From Anisodus tanguticus (taxonomy: Eukaryota; Streptophyta; Magnoliopsida; Solanales; Solanaceae), in the NCBI GenBank assembly GCA_034509755.1, contig CM067559.1, forward strand, positions 39,576,032-39,640,031: a stretch of 64,000 nt of DNA. The letters are read 5' to 3'. Below are positions 49,501 through 61,729 of the stretch, piece after piece; position 1 is the first letter of the stretch; the number at the start of each line of letters is the position of its first letter. A model generated the notes under the pieces. That model saw only the letters and a list, made by a program, of their open reading frames with translations, had not been told where the DNA came from and did not search any database. The position numbers were made by a program, and so were the translations under genes.

Positions 49501-50478
49501 TACGTAGGTCCTTCACAGAAAAATCAAACGAGTCGAAATCAATGGATACATAATTATCGGTGGCAAATTTTTGAACATATATTAGGTTTTTGATAATGTT
49601 AGGGGCATATAGGACGTGTTTAAGAGAGTAGTGGGGTTGCAGTGGTGAAGTTAGTGTGTGGCCAAACCCTTGAATTGGAGTGTGATGATAATTTTTTACC
49701 ACAATAGATTGATGAGTATTTAAATTGCGCAGTTGAAGAAGATTACCAAAATATTGGTAAGGTGAGACGTGACGTCCGTATCCATATACCATGCATCATC
49801 GGGCTGTTGAGCTGATGTGTAATGAGCCTAATGGCTTAGGCCTGCCTGGCAAGCCGTTGGATAGGCTCCCAGGATGCCGGGCCTCGGCTGAGCCCACTGA
49901 AATTGCTGCTTTTGGGCCTTTGGAACGCTGCTGGAAGGGAAGGCCCATTTATCGTACAGTGCCCAGGGCAGTGGGCCGGCCCACTGTTGCAGTTGCTGGG
50001 CTTGTTGTGGGCTGCTAGTACTGTTGGCCCAATTTTTACGAGGAGGATTTGTGACGTTGGGTGTTGAGAAAGAGGAAGCGAAAGAAGATATGTGGGCTGC
50101 GGGTGACGCCATGAGGGTATCCGAAATTTGGTAAAGAAGTGAAAGGGAGTAGAAGTGTTGTATATCAACTGTATACCATGGGTATACGACCTACTGGAGA
50201 GATGGGAAGAGAGGGTATATCAGCCATATATGAGGTGTATATCGGCTAAGGAATCATGTATACGGGTAGTATATGATGGCAGGAATGGTATATCAGTTGT
50301 ATATGCCTTACGGGTGGTTGTAAATCACTGTATACGAGCAATATATGGTGGCAGGCAGTGTATATCAGCCGTATACAATGTGTATATCGGCTGTTTCCGA
50401 TAGTAATTGACGTCGGAAGAGAAGAAGAAAGGGGGGGGGGGGGCGAATAAGGTTAGGGTTTTTAGGCTCTTGATACCA

Positions 50479-50643
50479 TGTATAATAGTGTAAATCTCCT
50501 TGATGGAGTTCTCTTATTAATGTAATATATATAGAGTATACAATTGTAGTCCTAATAGAATTAGAATTTCTATTTTACATTAATTACACTAAATATTAAT
50601 TACAAAATATGTTGTGAATATATATGGAATATATTCACTATCA
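50479..50643 (-). repeat. 5' LTR of the full-length copia element
   Basis: 165 bp; directly followed on the minus strand by the primer site complementary to initiator Met tRNA. Confidence 0.93.
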
Positions 50644-53600
50644 ATTACTATTATAGGAAAAATGTTGTTATAGAGAAGTAAAATATAAAATAAAAAAACG
50701 GTTCCGAAAAAAACTTAATTGTTTTAGAGATGTGCCGTTATATGCAAATATCGTTATCGAGAGGTCTGACTGTATTATCTGTATATTGTGTACATATTTT
50801 ATAAACGTGATTGACGAATTGTATTTGGCTGTAATTTTCTCTACTATACATGCTATTTTCCATGTCAAAATGAAATCCTGAAAACAAAAATATTGTGTAC
50901 GTTGATATTTTTTCTGCTAACTATATGTAAAACCTTTACACATTTTCAATATTTTTATGCTCCGACTTCCACTAATGTTTTGAGAAATTAGTTCCACAGA
51001 TGTTCAACCTAACTGTTTGAACATAGGCGGACGTTATTGAATGAAATAATTTCTTGATTATTTTCATTAATGAAATAGTATATATACAATTTATAATTTT
51101 CATAATATGAAAAATTATATTCCTATTCTATTCTCAAAATTCTATTCTATTTGTACAAGAATTGTATAATTATAATAAATGTACAATGCTAATTAAATAC
51201 AACAACCTTTCCTAAAATAAGCCAAACCGTGATATACGCGGTTATATGTACCATGTATATCACGGTCCAAATCAGCCGAATATGGTAGCCGAATATGGTA
51301 TTTATTAGTTATGATCTAATATCCCGGGTCTTTCAATTACATCATCTGGCTTATGCTCTTTATACAGTAGCATTTAGGTCGAATGACTATATGAAATTAG
51401 GTTAATAGTTTCATCTATTATGAGTATGCCTAATGCTTTTGGCTTTGATTAATCAAACAATTTTGAAATATATTATATGTATCTTTGCTTGCACCCATCG
51501 CCACTAGACTATAACAGTAAGTTAAGAAGGTACGTACAGTTAGATATTCACTAACTTAAAATCCTAAATTCATCGATATTAGTGTTATTAACTAAGAGGG
51601 ATTATATATATACCCCCCCCCCCCTTTTTTTTTTTTTTTGCTTTACTTGCCATTATTCTACCTTTAATGTAGCATAACCCAATTTGGTAGAGCACCATTA
51701 AAATATTTTATTGATTTCTTAGGATTTCTGTTTTGGTTCTTCCTTTTGAGAAAATAAATTATAGCATGTATATTTTTTGTTCAGTGTTACCATTTTCAAA
51801 AGAATATAACTTTCCCCTCTTTTTTTTTTTGCTTATACATTTAAACAATTAGATATACAATGGAAATTAAATCAGTTTTATTAACTAATAACCCGCTAAA
51901 ACTGGTTAATATGTAGGAGTAATGAATTTTCTATTAAGTTAACAAATAATAACATCGTCAAGACCAAAAACATTCTGTATACAAATCTAGAGTTTAAGAT
52001 ATATATATATATATATACAACGTCAGCACACTTGTATATCATCGGGTCATTTTTACTTGTTGTAGCAGATAATATGTCTTTTTTAAAGTTTATAAATCTC
52101 ATATTTTAGAAAAGCTTGCCTAAAAATATCTTTACGTGATATGATAGGGTGGAAAAATTCTTATATAGAGAATGTATATAACTTAAACTCATAAATCTAA
52201 CCAGATTTTCATTACCTATATTATTTGCTAATTATAAACATAAACAACAACAACTACAACAACAAATTCAGTGTAATTTCACAAGTGGGGTTTGAGAAGG
52301 ATGTACGAAAATCTTACCCTTATCTTGAGAAGGTAGATGTTGTTTCAAATAGATCATCGGCTTAAAGAAAGATAAAAAGAGGCAGTAGCAACAAGCAGAA
52401 GCGACAATAAGATAACCGGGGCTAAAGAAACAATAGGTAATAATAGAAATTTAAGAATAAGAAAATACAAAAATAATACGAATACTCTGAAAATGAAAAA
52501 GAAATACGCCTAATTACTTAATAATCTTCTACCCTAATTATATAACGATAAAAGAATATTTGGATAATGGATTGAATAAATATGTCAAATAGCAACAATA
52601 ATAAGTCAATGAATGACCAAGAAAATTCTCCACTATAATAGTGCGGCCAGAGGTTCTACGTATTGTCTTTGGATTCCTAATTCAACCTATGAGAAAATAA
52701 TCATATTTTCCTGTGCATTTTCAAGAAATTAAAGTTAGTGTTTTTTTGTACTTTGGCTCTAGGAAGAGAGAGGAAGAATATATATTAATCTTTACCATTG
52801 ACCTTCAAACTCCTATAAAGAACCAATTCTATAATGTTTTCTTGATCAACTATAAAGCTTCAATTAAATTGATAAGTAGACTTCGCAATTCTAAAGCCTA
52901 GTGGAAAAAGTTATACCTTGAAAAAAAACAACTGTTCCATGAAAAGGAGCCTAAAATTGTACTTTTAACAGGGCTAGAACTTGGTAGTGGTTTAAATTGT
53001 AGTCTATTTTACTAGTGGTCGTCTATCTCCTTTTGAGTGAAAACATTGATGATTCTTAGTATTTTTTAATTTCTTATTCGGTGTTTGGTATACGTATTAA
53101 AATTTGATTAAATTTGAATTTGCGCCGGAAGCCCCACATTGATGTAAAAAATTTCTAATAAAAAAGACGACTCTATATTCATGGCTGAAATTCTAAACTT
53201 TTAATGAAGAATGAAAAAATACTTAATACTTCGTCACAACCCTTGTTTGTATTCATATTGCGCAGTATCGTTTGCTAGTCACTCTAAAAATATAGAGCTT
53301 AAAAAAATGTAAAGAACTATTTACATTATTATTAATGTATTTTAATTAACCTATTATAGTAGCTAATGTTCTTTATTTTTCAGATTATTAATCATATTTT
53401 TTTACGATTTACCTATAAATATCTGCTCTATCAAGGCATAAAGTTAAATCTAAAAAAAATTCCAATAAACCAAGAAAGATTAATGTGTGGTAATTACTTC
53501 TTTTTGCTTAATAAATTTTTTTTTGCATTTGAGCTTTCAGCATGGGCTCGCCTTTAATTTGTTATAGTGTTTATCTCTTCAATGTGAATTCAAATTTAAT

Positions 53601-54427
53601 TAAATTTTAATAAGAATAATAGACACCGGGTGAGGAAAAAAAATTCCAACAGCTTTTTTTGGTCTCCTAAAATTTGTCTGTAGTAAAATTGAAACATGGA
53701 AAAAGGACCATGCAGTTTCCGAGGATTATTACCTAATATTCTGCCTTAGTTCTTCCAACCAAATGTACTATAGTCAAGATTATCACTAATTTATCCTTTT
53801 ATGTATTCCTTATTTTGACACTAAACTTGGACCACCTTTTGGTAGATTTTCTTTTTATCTTCTTTGAGTTAGACTTACTCGTGAGTCAATTGATTTGGTA
53901 ATTAATAATCATAAAAGTACGTACTCACATTTCTACATCTAATTGGACCAAAAGGACAACGGACAAGTTAACTATGTGCTATAATTAGTACAATTTTGTT
54001 GCCAAGCAAGTGATTTTTCCATATTTGCTTCTACTCTTTTCTTAATATTACTTACTATACTTGATAATATTTTATGCTAGAAATTTTAAAGTTTCCTTTT
54101 TCTTTTAGCTTATACAACTACATCTAGTTTGATAAAATTCAAGACAAGAATATAGCAAGAAAAAGATAGTGATTGCTTTCACGACGTTACGAGAGGAAAG
54201 ATAGAAAAATAATTTATTGTTGGAAATTTGCCTTTGGTGGGAGGTGCGTCCACCCATATTTAATGAATTAAACACTAGGGTTCCGCATGTTGGAGGCTTT
54301 GTCTCTTCACACGTGCATAATCTACTAAGTGAGTAGATGACCGTAGGGACAAGAATCGTCAAATTTCGTTGAGAAATGAAAAAGATATTGGTCCACGAAG
54401 TAAGGTGTTTGAGGCATGAAAATATGG
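50644..54427. other. Intergenic AT-rich region, no supported gene
   Basis: No conserved coding sequence. Contains a poly-C/poly-T run at about 51614-51640, a (TA)n run near 51995-52016, the retroposon at 52242-52368, and otherwise nothing recognised. Confidence 0.55.
52242..52368 (-). mobile_element. TTG-tailed retroposon, diverged
   Basis: The (CAA)n run, then TTCAGTGTAATTTCACAAGT, GGGGTTTGAGAAGGATG and AAGGTAGATGTTGTTTC, is the reverse complement of the family 3' end. Confidence 0.8.
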
Positions 54428-55366
54428 TGTGGGACAAATCTACCACATCGGTGGGAAAAGGAAGAATTGCTCTCTTTATAAGTCTTAAAATTGGCTAAGA
54501 GTTTGGGACCTCAAGGAGTAACCCATGTGTTTGAAGGAGGGAGGACCTAGATGTGCTTTGGTTCGAGGCTAAACCAACATGCGCGCCGCCGCCGCCCGCC
54601 CGTCCCGTCTTGGGCTTCTTCTGATAGACCCCCAAATTATTTAATATTTACAGTTTGGTACCTGGAGTTTCTGAAAAGCTGAAATTGGGAACGACGGAAG
54701 GCAGAAAGTTTCTGCCTACCGTTTGAGTTGGTTTTTGAAACGTTAAAACCATTAATCTACACTTAATCACCTCCCTAAAGACTCCTTCAAGATGCACATT
54801 AAATCAGCCATTACTTGGCTGATTAATTCCCTCACTAATGGCCATTACTTGGCAATTGAGGAGTCCCTCCCCTTATGCTATATATTGGAGCCTTTTGGCT
54901 CAATTACATTGGACGAAAAATTGACAGAAACGAGACAACAACATATAAACAGAAGAGAGAAACAACACACATTCTGTCCAAAAACGTGAGCAGAAACAGT
55001 GTCAAAAACAGAAACTCTTCCTTCCTTTTCCATTCTTCAGCAAGTCGTTTCGTGTTTGTTTTCTTCGTCAGAATCAACCTATTTGCTTTGTAGTGTTGAT
55101 TAATTGATGTTTTATCTTGGGATACTATTGCATGTTAACGTAAAAGCATATATATGGGGCAATCTTGTCTTAAAGACAGAGAGTCATCTCTCGACTCAGC
55201 CACAGTTATAACAATTCAGATTTAGTGTTTCTTGATTTCAGGTTATCAAGATTCAAGACTCAACAACCTTACGACAGTTCTGAATATTAGCTTGTTTGTT
55301 TATCCTTTCGAACACTTGTAATATTTATTTACTTTCCGTACTGCTTTTCAATATCCAACATTTATG
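54428..55366 (+). mobile_element. Possible solo LTR
   Basis: The stretch begins TGTGGGACAAATCTACCACA (the CCACATCGGTGGGAAAAG motif is typical of LTR starts). It has CTCTTTATAAG as a TATA-like box and a GC-rich insert GCGCGCCGCCGCCGCC near 54580. It ends near ...TTTTCAATATCCAACA. No internal retrotransposon domains adjoin it, and no clear target duplication was found, so the borders and the call are tentative. Confidence 0.4.
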
Positions 55367-57909
55367 ACATTGGAGAATTAATTGCATTTTTTCTTCCGCC
55401 TCAGCTTCACGGATGGAAGAAGGGGCGAGAACATAGAGCAGAGCACATGCACTCTACGCTTTTCGCCGGCTTAATTCCCTCTAATAGGGCGAATGCTGCG
55501 TTAAAAAGGCGTAGAACAGAAATGCTAAAAATATTTTATTTTCGAAATTATTTTAGATAAATGCCGTTAATAATATAATACTATAGAATCATTCAGATAA
55601 TTGGAGTTACTCCTCTTTTATTTATGAAATAGATTTTATTTTATTACTTTTAGTTTTCATTTCTCGGTAATAAGATATGGATGTCATTGAGGTCTCAATT
55701 TTCCAAGAAGAAGAAAAAAATATAGTGGGTTCGAATCCTGATAGGAGTAATTTGCTCTCTTTTGAGGTAAAATATTGTAGGTGATATTAGTTGTTCTGTT
55801 ATCAAATCTTGGTCATTTAGGTATACCCTGCGATTTACTGATAGTGATGCTGAGGGACCGAAACTACAATCTCCAGAAATAGTCTGGCGTAAGTCTTAAA
55901 GCTGGATATAAAATAATAATAATGATATAATCAAATTAATTTAAATAACAAAGGTGCCTCTGGCAAGTTGTGAATCTGCAGCTAAAAAGACTAATCAAAT
56001 CAAAACTATCAAAAAGTTTCTGCAAAACCCATCAACGTTGACACCGTCATTGGTCATCTGACAACTAGTCAATACTTGCTTCATTGTTTTTTGTGCCCTA
56101 CCTTTTTTTCCCTAAATTAAAATGCTACAATTATATCCTAGCTACTCCCTTTATGTTCAATTTATACGACATATTTTTATTTTTAATCAATCTAACTTTT
56201 TATATATATTTTTTATTTGAGAATAATTTAATTTTAAATTTTAATTTTTATGTTTAATAAGATAATCTATAATCACACAGATATATTTAGCTTGTTTTAG
56301 ATCACAGATTCAAAAAAATTTCTTTATTTTTAAAATTTAATGCTCAGTCAAATTATATCATATAAATTGAAATGGAGAGAATAATAAAATAGAAGTACTA
56401 TCATCAAGTTTGTAGAGATAAATAAATAAATAAATAAATACATTAAGAAATACTTAGGGTCTTCGTAGACTTGAAAGTTAAAATTTAAAGTAACCAACAC
56501 GTAGTTAAAAAAATAGTACATGCATGGCTATTTTTTGTCACCAAGCCCAGACACAAAGGTCCCACGTTAATTTTGAATGGCCCCACATCTTGAATTTGCA
56601 CAATATTTAAATATTATCTTATTCTTACGCATAGAAATTAGGCCTAAGAATGAGTATTAACGTGTATAATGTAAAATATTTTACATTATACACGTTAATA
56701 GTTGAGATTTATTCTGCTTTTCTCTAATAAATCCAATTATTAAATTACTTGGTCGCTAGAGGAAATTAGGTAGTTCAATCTACTGGAATTTATACATTCT
56801 TAAAACGGTCATCGTGTTTGTTCTTACCCATAAATTATAGGAATCAACTATGAAATTGTCCGTTAAATAGTTTGTAGCTAATCAAAATTTTGGACATTTA
56901 CTCGCTAATTTATCGTTAGATAGTAGCGGATGATTTTTTTACTGTTTAGTAACAGCTAATATCTATTGCTAATTCATATCTTCTTAATGCTATATTTTCG
57001 TTTCTTTTGTACAAATATAACCGTGTAATTTTACTGAATATGTTATTGTTGTTGTACATATATAACTAACAAAGACTTATATGGTTCGATTTATAATTAT
57101 TTACCTATAAATAATAGTGGCGGATGCTGTTAGGAAGGTACGAATTCAACTGAACACAACTGATTTTGGTTTAAGTATATAGTTTTGATAAATATTAAAT
57201 TCAAAATTTTAAAGTTTAATAAGAACATAAAGATTAATCTATCAAGTTTTATCTTAAAACAACCTTTGGTATAAACGTTCAATTCTTTAACATCGATAAG
57301 ACGTAACGTAACATAATGAAGCAAAAAATAACAGTAACAACAACAAAAAAAAATTATTTATTTTTTTTCTCCTTTAATTTACTTGACTTTTTTTTCATAA
57401 TATCTTTTAAAAAAGAAGAAGATAATTTACGGTCGTCCTTCAAAAGTAGAGAATTATATGAAAGTATGCAGCCAAATAAAATTCTGAATATGTTTGGTCC
57501 CTAATCAAGTCATATAAACTCTTTCCATTCCCACCTATGTAATTTCGTTGAGTATGTAATTGTTATTATTATTGCTTGTTGACTTAACAAGTCTCTCTTT
57601 AAAAATTACTACTGCTATTAGTTTTTTAAACTATATTATCCTTAGTAATTATGCTTTAAAAATCTCTTACTTTAATAAAATAGACAAGTAAAAAAAATAC
57701 TTATCTTTATATAAGAACAAGTAAAAAGGAAAGGAGATGATATATATATTTTTAAGCGTTTTATCTTCAAAAGGAAATATATCTAAATTAATGCAAAGTA
57801 AAAAAGAAATGCCAGCTCGATAAGAAGATAAGGTTCAAATTTTACATTATTTGTATTTTTGTGATACAAAAAAAAAAAGAAGATAAATTGAAAAGACATA
57901 CATTGCTTG
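55367..57909. other. Intergenic region downstream of the IDD gene
   Basis: AT-rich; no coding sequence supported. Holds a (TAAA)n run near 56420-56440, the Stowaway element listed, a perfect inverted repeat near 56653-56695 (GTATAATGTAAAATATTTTA centre), and short TTG-tail remnants near 57037-57057 and 57530-57570. A stretch around 56830-56960 resembles the CACTA-type MITE of the IDD intron. Confidence 0.55.
56145..56380. mobile_element. Stowaway-like MITE
   Basis: Starts CTCCCTTTATGTTCAATTTA after TA and ends TATAAATTGAAATGGAGAGA, imperfect inverted termini of Stowaway type. Right border uncertain by a few bases. Confidence 0.65.
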
Positions 57910-60420
57910 CTAGTGACCACCACTGTAATGGCTTAACCCCATAGCTGAACTCATTGAAGCAAACTTAGCTAGCTCTAATGGTGGCAAAAATGGCCGACCC
58001 CCTTCATTCCCCATGCCCAAAAAATCTCTAGTAAGACTATTATCCAAGTTGAAATGAACACCTTGAGTATGCACACCACCTGTTTGTAGAAATGCCTGAT
58101 CCAAATTGATCGCCTTAGAATTAACATTTGAACTCATATTTGGACACCCATTAATCAGTATATTGTCCTTATGGTTGTAATTTTGGGTCATACTGTTGAA
58201 CATTTGTGTGTTTGATGAGGGTGAAGATGATGAAGAAGAGTTCATTACACCAAAAGTGTTGGTAAAAAAATTTGGGCTACTTTTTGTTGATCCAATTTGG
58301 GCTGCTTTTTGTAAAAGGGCTGTAGCTGACATTGGTGTTGAAGATTTTGTTTGGTGATTTTGATTATTATTATTATTATTATTATTATTATCAGAGTACA
58401 TAGAAGATAAAGTTGAGGAATTTGATGGTACAGGGGCATTTTTGTCAATTGATGTACTCCAAGTCATTTGGTTGCCAATTGATGATGCACCAAGAACATT
58501 TTGGATTTGATGATGATCTGGTAATATAGTTGAGTTGGAAGAACCAAAAAGATTTGAAGTTGTTGCTGACATATTGTGATGAAGTTGATTATTAGCTTGA
58601 TTTAACCAAAGTGATAATCTTGGTTTTTGTTGTTGCTGATGATGCAGAGAATTATTCCCATTAAAATCTTGTGTAAAACTTGTCCCAATTTGGGAAATTC
58701 CACCAGGCAAATTGGGTTGTAATTGCTGGTTGAAGTTCAAATTGTTAGTAGTTCCCGGTGAAGTGATTCTTGCACTCTCTTCAGCTAATGCATCACAAAA
58801 AGCTCGATGTGTAATGAAACTATCTTTCCTGTTTACAATGAACAAAACAAAACAAAAAACCAACATTAAATTAAGGCATAAAAGACACATGCACTACAAA
58901 AAAAGACGAATTAGCTACGAACTATATTGCTAATTCGTTGTTAAATTGCTCGTAGCTAACATAACTTTTGGATAATCCTTTGCTAAATAGGATTAGAGAT
59001 GAATTTTGGTGTTTCAAAATTTGTCAATCACTAATTTCTACCTTTTTAGTAGTGAATTGATACATTATATCAAACACTAATATCACACTACTAATAAAAT
59101 AGGAATTAGCGATGAACAATTTTCGTAGCTAAACAGCAAAATCTGTCACTAATCCTAATAAGCGACGAATCATCAACAAATTGTTCTAAAGTTGTGTTAC
59201 TACGAGCAATTTAACTACGGGTTAACAACAAATTTAGTAATTAATTTCAATCATTTTTCTTGTAGTGACAAACACATGGTATCAAAATTTAATAGCTGAT
59301 GATGCTTGGTGGTCAGGAGGAGGGCAATAAATTGAACTTTCCATGAATGAATGAATATAATGAGCATTTATTTCAGTATGAAACAAAAATTCCCAAACAA
59401 GAACATATTAATTACCTGGAAAAGAGAGTTCCACAGTCACATTTATAGTCTCTAGTACCACAAGTCTTTGTATGAGCTTTCCAATCAGACTGAACTGCAT
59501 ATTTCTTTGCACATTTTTCACACTTCCATTTTTTCTCACCATGTTTCCTACTAAAATGTTTCTTTATACCAGTAAGATCACCAAGTGCTCTTGAAGGATC
59601 ATGATGAACACAAGTTTTTTCTGGACATATGTAAACCTTTTTTTTCACTATTTCTTGTTTGTTTCTTTGCTTTAATTTCCATGGAAGATTATGTCCTCTT
59701 CTATGAAGTTGTAAGTTTTGGTCCCTTTGAAAACCTTTATTGCAAATTTCACATATAAATCTGTTTGTAGCCATAAGTGTTTTGGGTGAAAGTGCAATAA
59801 CTTCAGCATCTGGATCTGTCAAACAACCAAAAAAAAAAAGTAAGAAAGATTCAATCTTTACATGCAAAATGAATATTTATTAGTAATACCAAGTACCCGT
59901 TAGGCCACAAAAATAATTTCTCTTTATTTGAAAATCGGTGTTTGCTCATCAAATTCTAAATTCAACTTGAAGTTTGATAAGCTACTTTCCGACTCACTTT
60001 TCACTTTGAAATTTGTATTTCAAATTTAAAAAGTACATTCAAGCTAGATTGCTAGGACTCTCTAAAATCGATGCCGCACCCGATGCTCCAAAATTGCATT
60101 ACTTTTAGAGTATCTAACATGCACCCATTGCCAGTTTTGAAGAGTCCGAGCAACGTAGCATTCAAGCATGAATATTATTTCTAATATTCTTTGTAAAAAG
60201 TATAAACTAACACAACTTCATCTTCAATTTCAACTCTATAAATTCCAAATAAAGTGAAAAAATATTTGGAATCTATGACCAAATATTTACCTGGTGTACC
60301 TGGAAGATTTCTTCTTTTCTTGGAATTGGAAGAAGGATTAGCTTTAGGGTTAGGGTTTGGTACTTCAAGTACGTGTTGTTGTTGTTGAGGATGAATTGAA
60401 AACAAATCTCCAGACATCAT
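57910..60420 (-). CDS. INDETERMINATE DOMAIN (IDD) C2H2 zinc-finger transcription factor, IDD4/5/12-like
   Basis: Exons 60420-60291, 59815-59416 and 58828-57910, GT-AG, sum 1,449 nt (482 aa plus TAG). The ID domain is complete: NLS KKRR at 34-37, then NLPGTPDPDAEVIALSPKTL. ZF1 is C2H2 at 65-85 (CEICNKGFQRDQNLQLHRRG), ZF2 C2H2 at 107-135, ZF3 C2HC at 142-162, ZF4 C2HC at 169-188. IDD proteins bind AGAC/TTGTC-type DNA in the nucleus and can partner with GRAS proteins. C-terminal family motifs are MSATALLQKAAQIGS (343-357) and LTRDFLGMG; LSLWL at 248-252 is an EAR-like motif. A run of nine Asn (324-332) comes from an ATT-type microsatellite. The protein starts MMSGDLF; the second Met could equally serve. 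Subgroup assignment rests on motif memory. Confidence 0.95.
58892..59267. mobile_element. CACTA-type MITE in IDD intron 2
   Basis: Starts CACTACAAAAAAAGACG and ends TTTTTCTTGTAGTG, the CACTACAAGAAAA-type inverted terminus. Interior is made of AATTAGCGACGAA/TAGCTACGA-type words in both orientations. No clear 3-bp duplication. Confidence 0.65.
60049..60154. mobile_element. Palindromic MITE in IDD intron 1
   Basis: TTGCTAGGACTCTCTAAAAT at the left and AAGAGTCCGAGCAACG at the right; same family as the element in the synthetase gene and its pseudogene. Confidence 0.82.
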
Positions 60421-60900
60421 TTGTTATATTATGTAGTTTTTGTTTTGGCTAAGTGGAGCTAGAAAACAAAGCTTACTCTCAAAGAGTTTTAATTTTTCTC
60501 AAATACAAACAGATAAAAATAACTTGGTAGTATTCAAAAATCTCTCAGAAGTTTATTCAGATTGTTCCAAAAGAACAAAGAATAAACCACACAATACACA
60601 ATAAAGACACAAACTATGAATCTTGAAACACCAAGTAAAAAACAAGAACCTTTGCTCACAGCTAAGATATATGAAGAGGAGAGAAAAAGGGGTTTGTTTA
60701 TTTCAAAAGAAAACACCAAAAAAAGACTATGAAAGCAAAAGAGAATATTTCCTTTCTTTTTCTAACCAAACACACACACACACACAGAGTACTGTGTATT
60801 TCTCTCTCTTACAAAGTTTTTTTTCTTGTTCAATGTCCTTTCACCTTTATGTTGTTATATATTTCAAAGTCGGTCAGCCATAGATTTAGCTGCTGGGGTC
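60421..60900 (-). promoter_or_regulatory. Leader and proximal promoter of the IDD gene
   Basis: On the minus strand the ATG is preceded by a long AU-rich leader with pyrimidine stretches and a (TG)n run (60770-60785). ATATATAAC near 60862-60853 could be a TATA box, which would give a leader of roughly 400 nt. Inferred only. Confidence 0.3.
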
Positions 60901-61729
60901 ACCTTTTTGTTTTGATCTCTCTCTATGATAAAATATTTAGTAGGCGCTTTGCAATGAAAATTAGATATTTTTTTAAGTTATTTGAAATTTTAAGTTGAAG
61001 GTGAAATTATGTATGGTTTTAATTTTTATAAAAAAATATTTGATTATTTGAATATGTTGAATAGTGAAAAATAGTGTTTTAGGTGTTTTTCAAATATAAC
61101 TTCAAATTTTATTTGAAATTTTTATTACTAAATATTGATTTTTAAATAATTAAGTGAAAAGATTTATGAAAAAAGTGAAAAATTCTTATGATCAGATCCT
61201 TGATATTTTAAAAAAAATGAGTTTCATTTAATTAATATGTATTTTGTAGGTAGTAGTATCGGCTGTATGCTGCTTGTAACCAGAATGTGTAGAGCTCTGT
61301 GTCATTTTGTTGTTTTTCGAGCTAAATTACAGTTATCAAGACTGCAGATGATAATTTAAAGAGGATATACTAAAATAGAAGCTAAAAAATATTGTGACTA
61401 CGAGATTTTTGTTGTAAATAAGTCAATGATACTATTGTAGATGTAGAGTAGTGGATGCTTGCATTTTTTTTTTTACTGCTGTAAAGTTGACTCCTACAAG
61501 TTTTGTTCACTTTTTAGTTACACCTATAAATTCTCATTCATCAGATGAATAAAAAAGCATCACAAGAAGAGAAAGGCTCTCTCACTTCATATCTATTTTT
61601 GCTACTTTATTTTAATATATTTTATTTTATTTTATAACACGTTATCAATCCGAAATTTTAATCTTCTTCAAATAATTTCCGAGTTTCTATTTCAGGTATA
61701 ATAAACACATACATGATGTATTTTATTTG
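60901..61729. other. Intergenic region upstream of the IDD gene
   Basis: AT-rich; nothing recognised beyond simple A/T runs. It may contain distal promoter elements of the IDD gene. Confidence 0.4.

Larger units (their letters stand above)
46363..50643 (-). mobile_element. Full-length, decayed Ty1-copia retrotransposon (Ale/Retrofit-like), 4,281 bp
   Basis: Two 165-bp LTRs (50479-50643 and 46363-46527) start TGATAGTG and end ACA on the minus strand. The primer site TGGTATCAAGAGCC is at 50478-50465; the purine tract GAAGGGGTG precedes the 3' LTR. ATTA borders both sides as a possible target duplication. Going leftward: GTATAC-rich leader (50155-50400), reduced gag (MASPAAHISSF.., ~50112), protease WYMDTDVTSHLT (~49790), in which the catalytic D-T-G has become D-T-D, integrase (~49150-48820, FQCDNGREF), a Pro/Gln-rich spacer with tandem repeats (~48600-48080), reverse transcriptase (YVDD near 47450) and a damaged RNase H (~46820-46530). 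Many stops and shifts; it cannot be autonomous. Confidence 0.93.

Noticed and set aside
46363..50643. An intact, possibly active retrotransposon
   Set aside because: LTRs and primer site are good, but gag is reduced, the protease motif is altered, RNase H is damaged and many stops break the frames.
54105..54446. Minus-strand open frame of 113 codons
   Set aside because: No recognisable domain, no splice context, and it overlaps a probable LTR-derived region.
56653..56695. Perfect inverted repeat read as a terminator or microRNA hairpin
   Set aside because: It is short, AT-only in its core, and there is no transcript context; such palindromes are frequent in AT-rich plant DNA.
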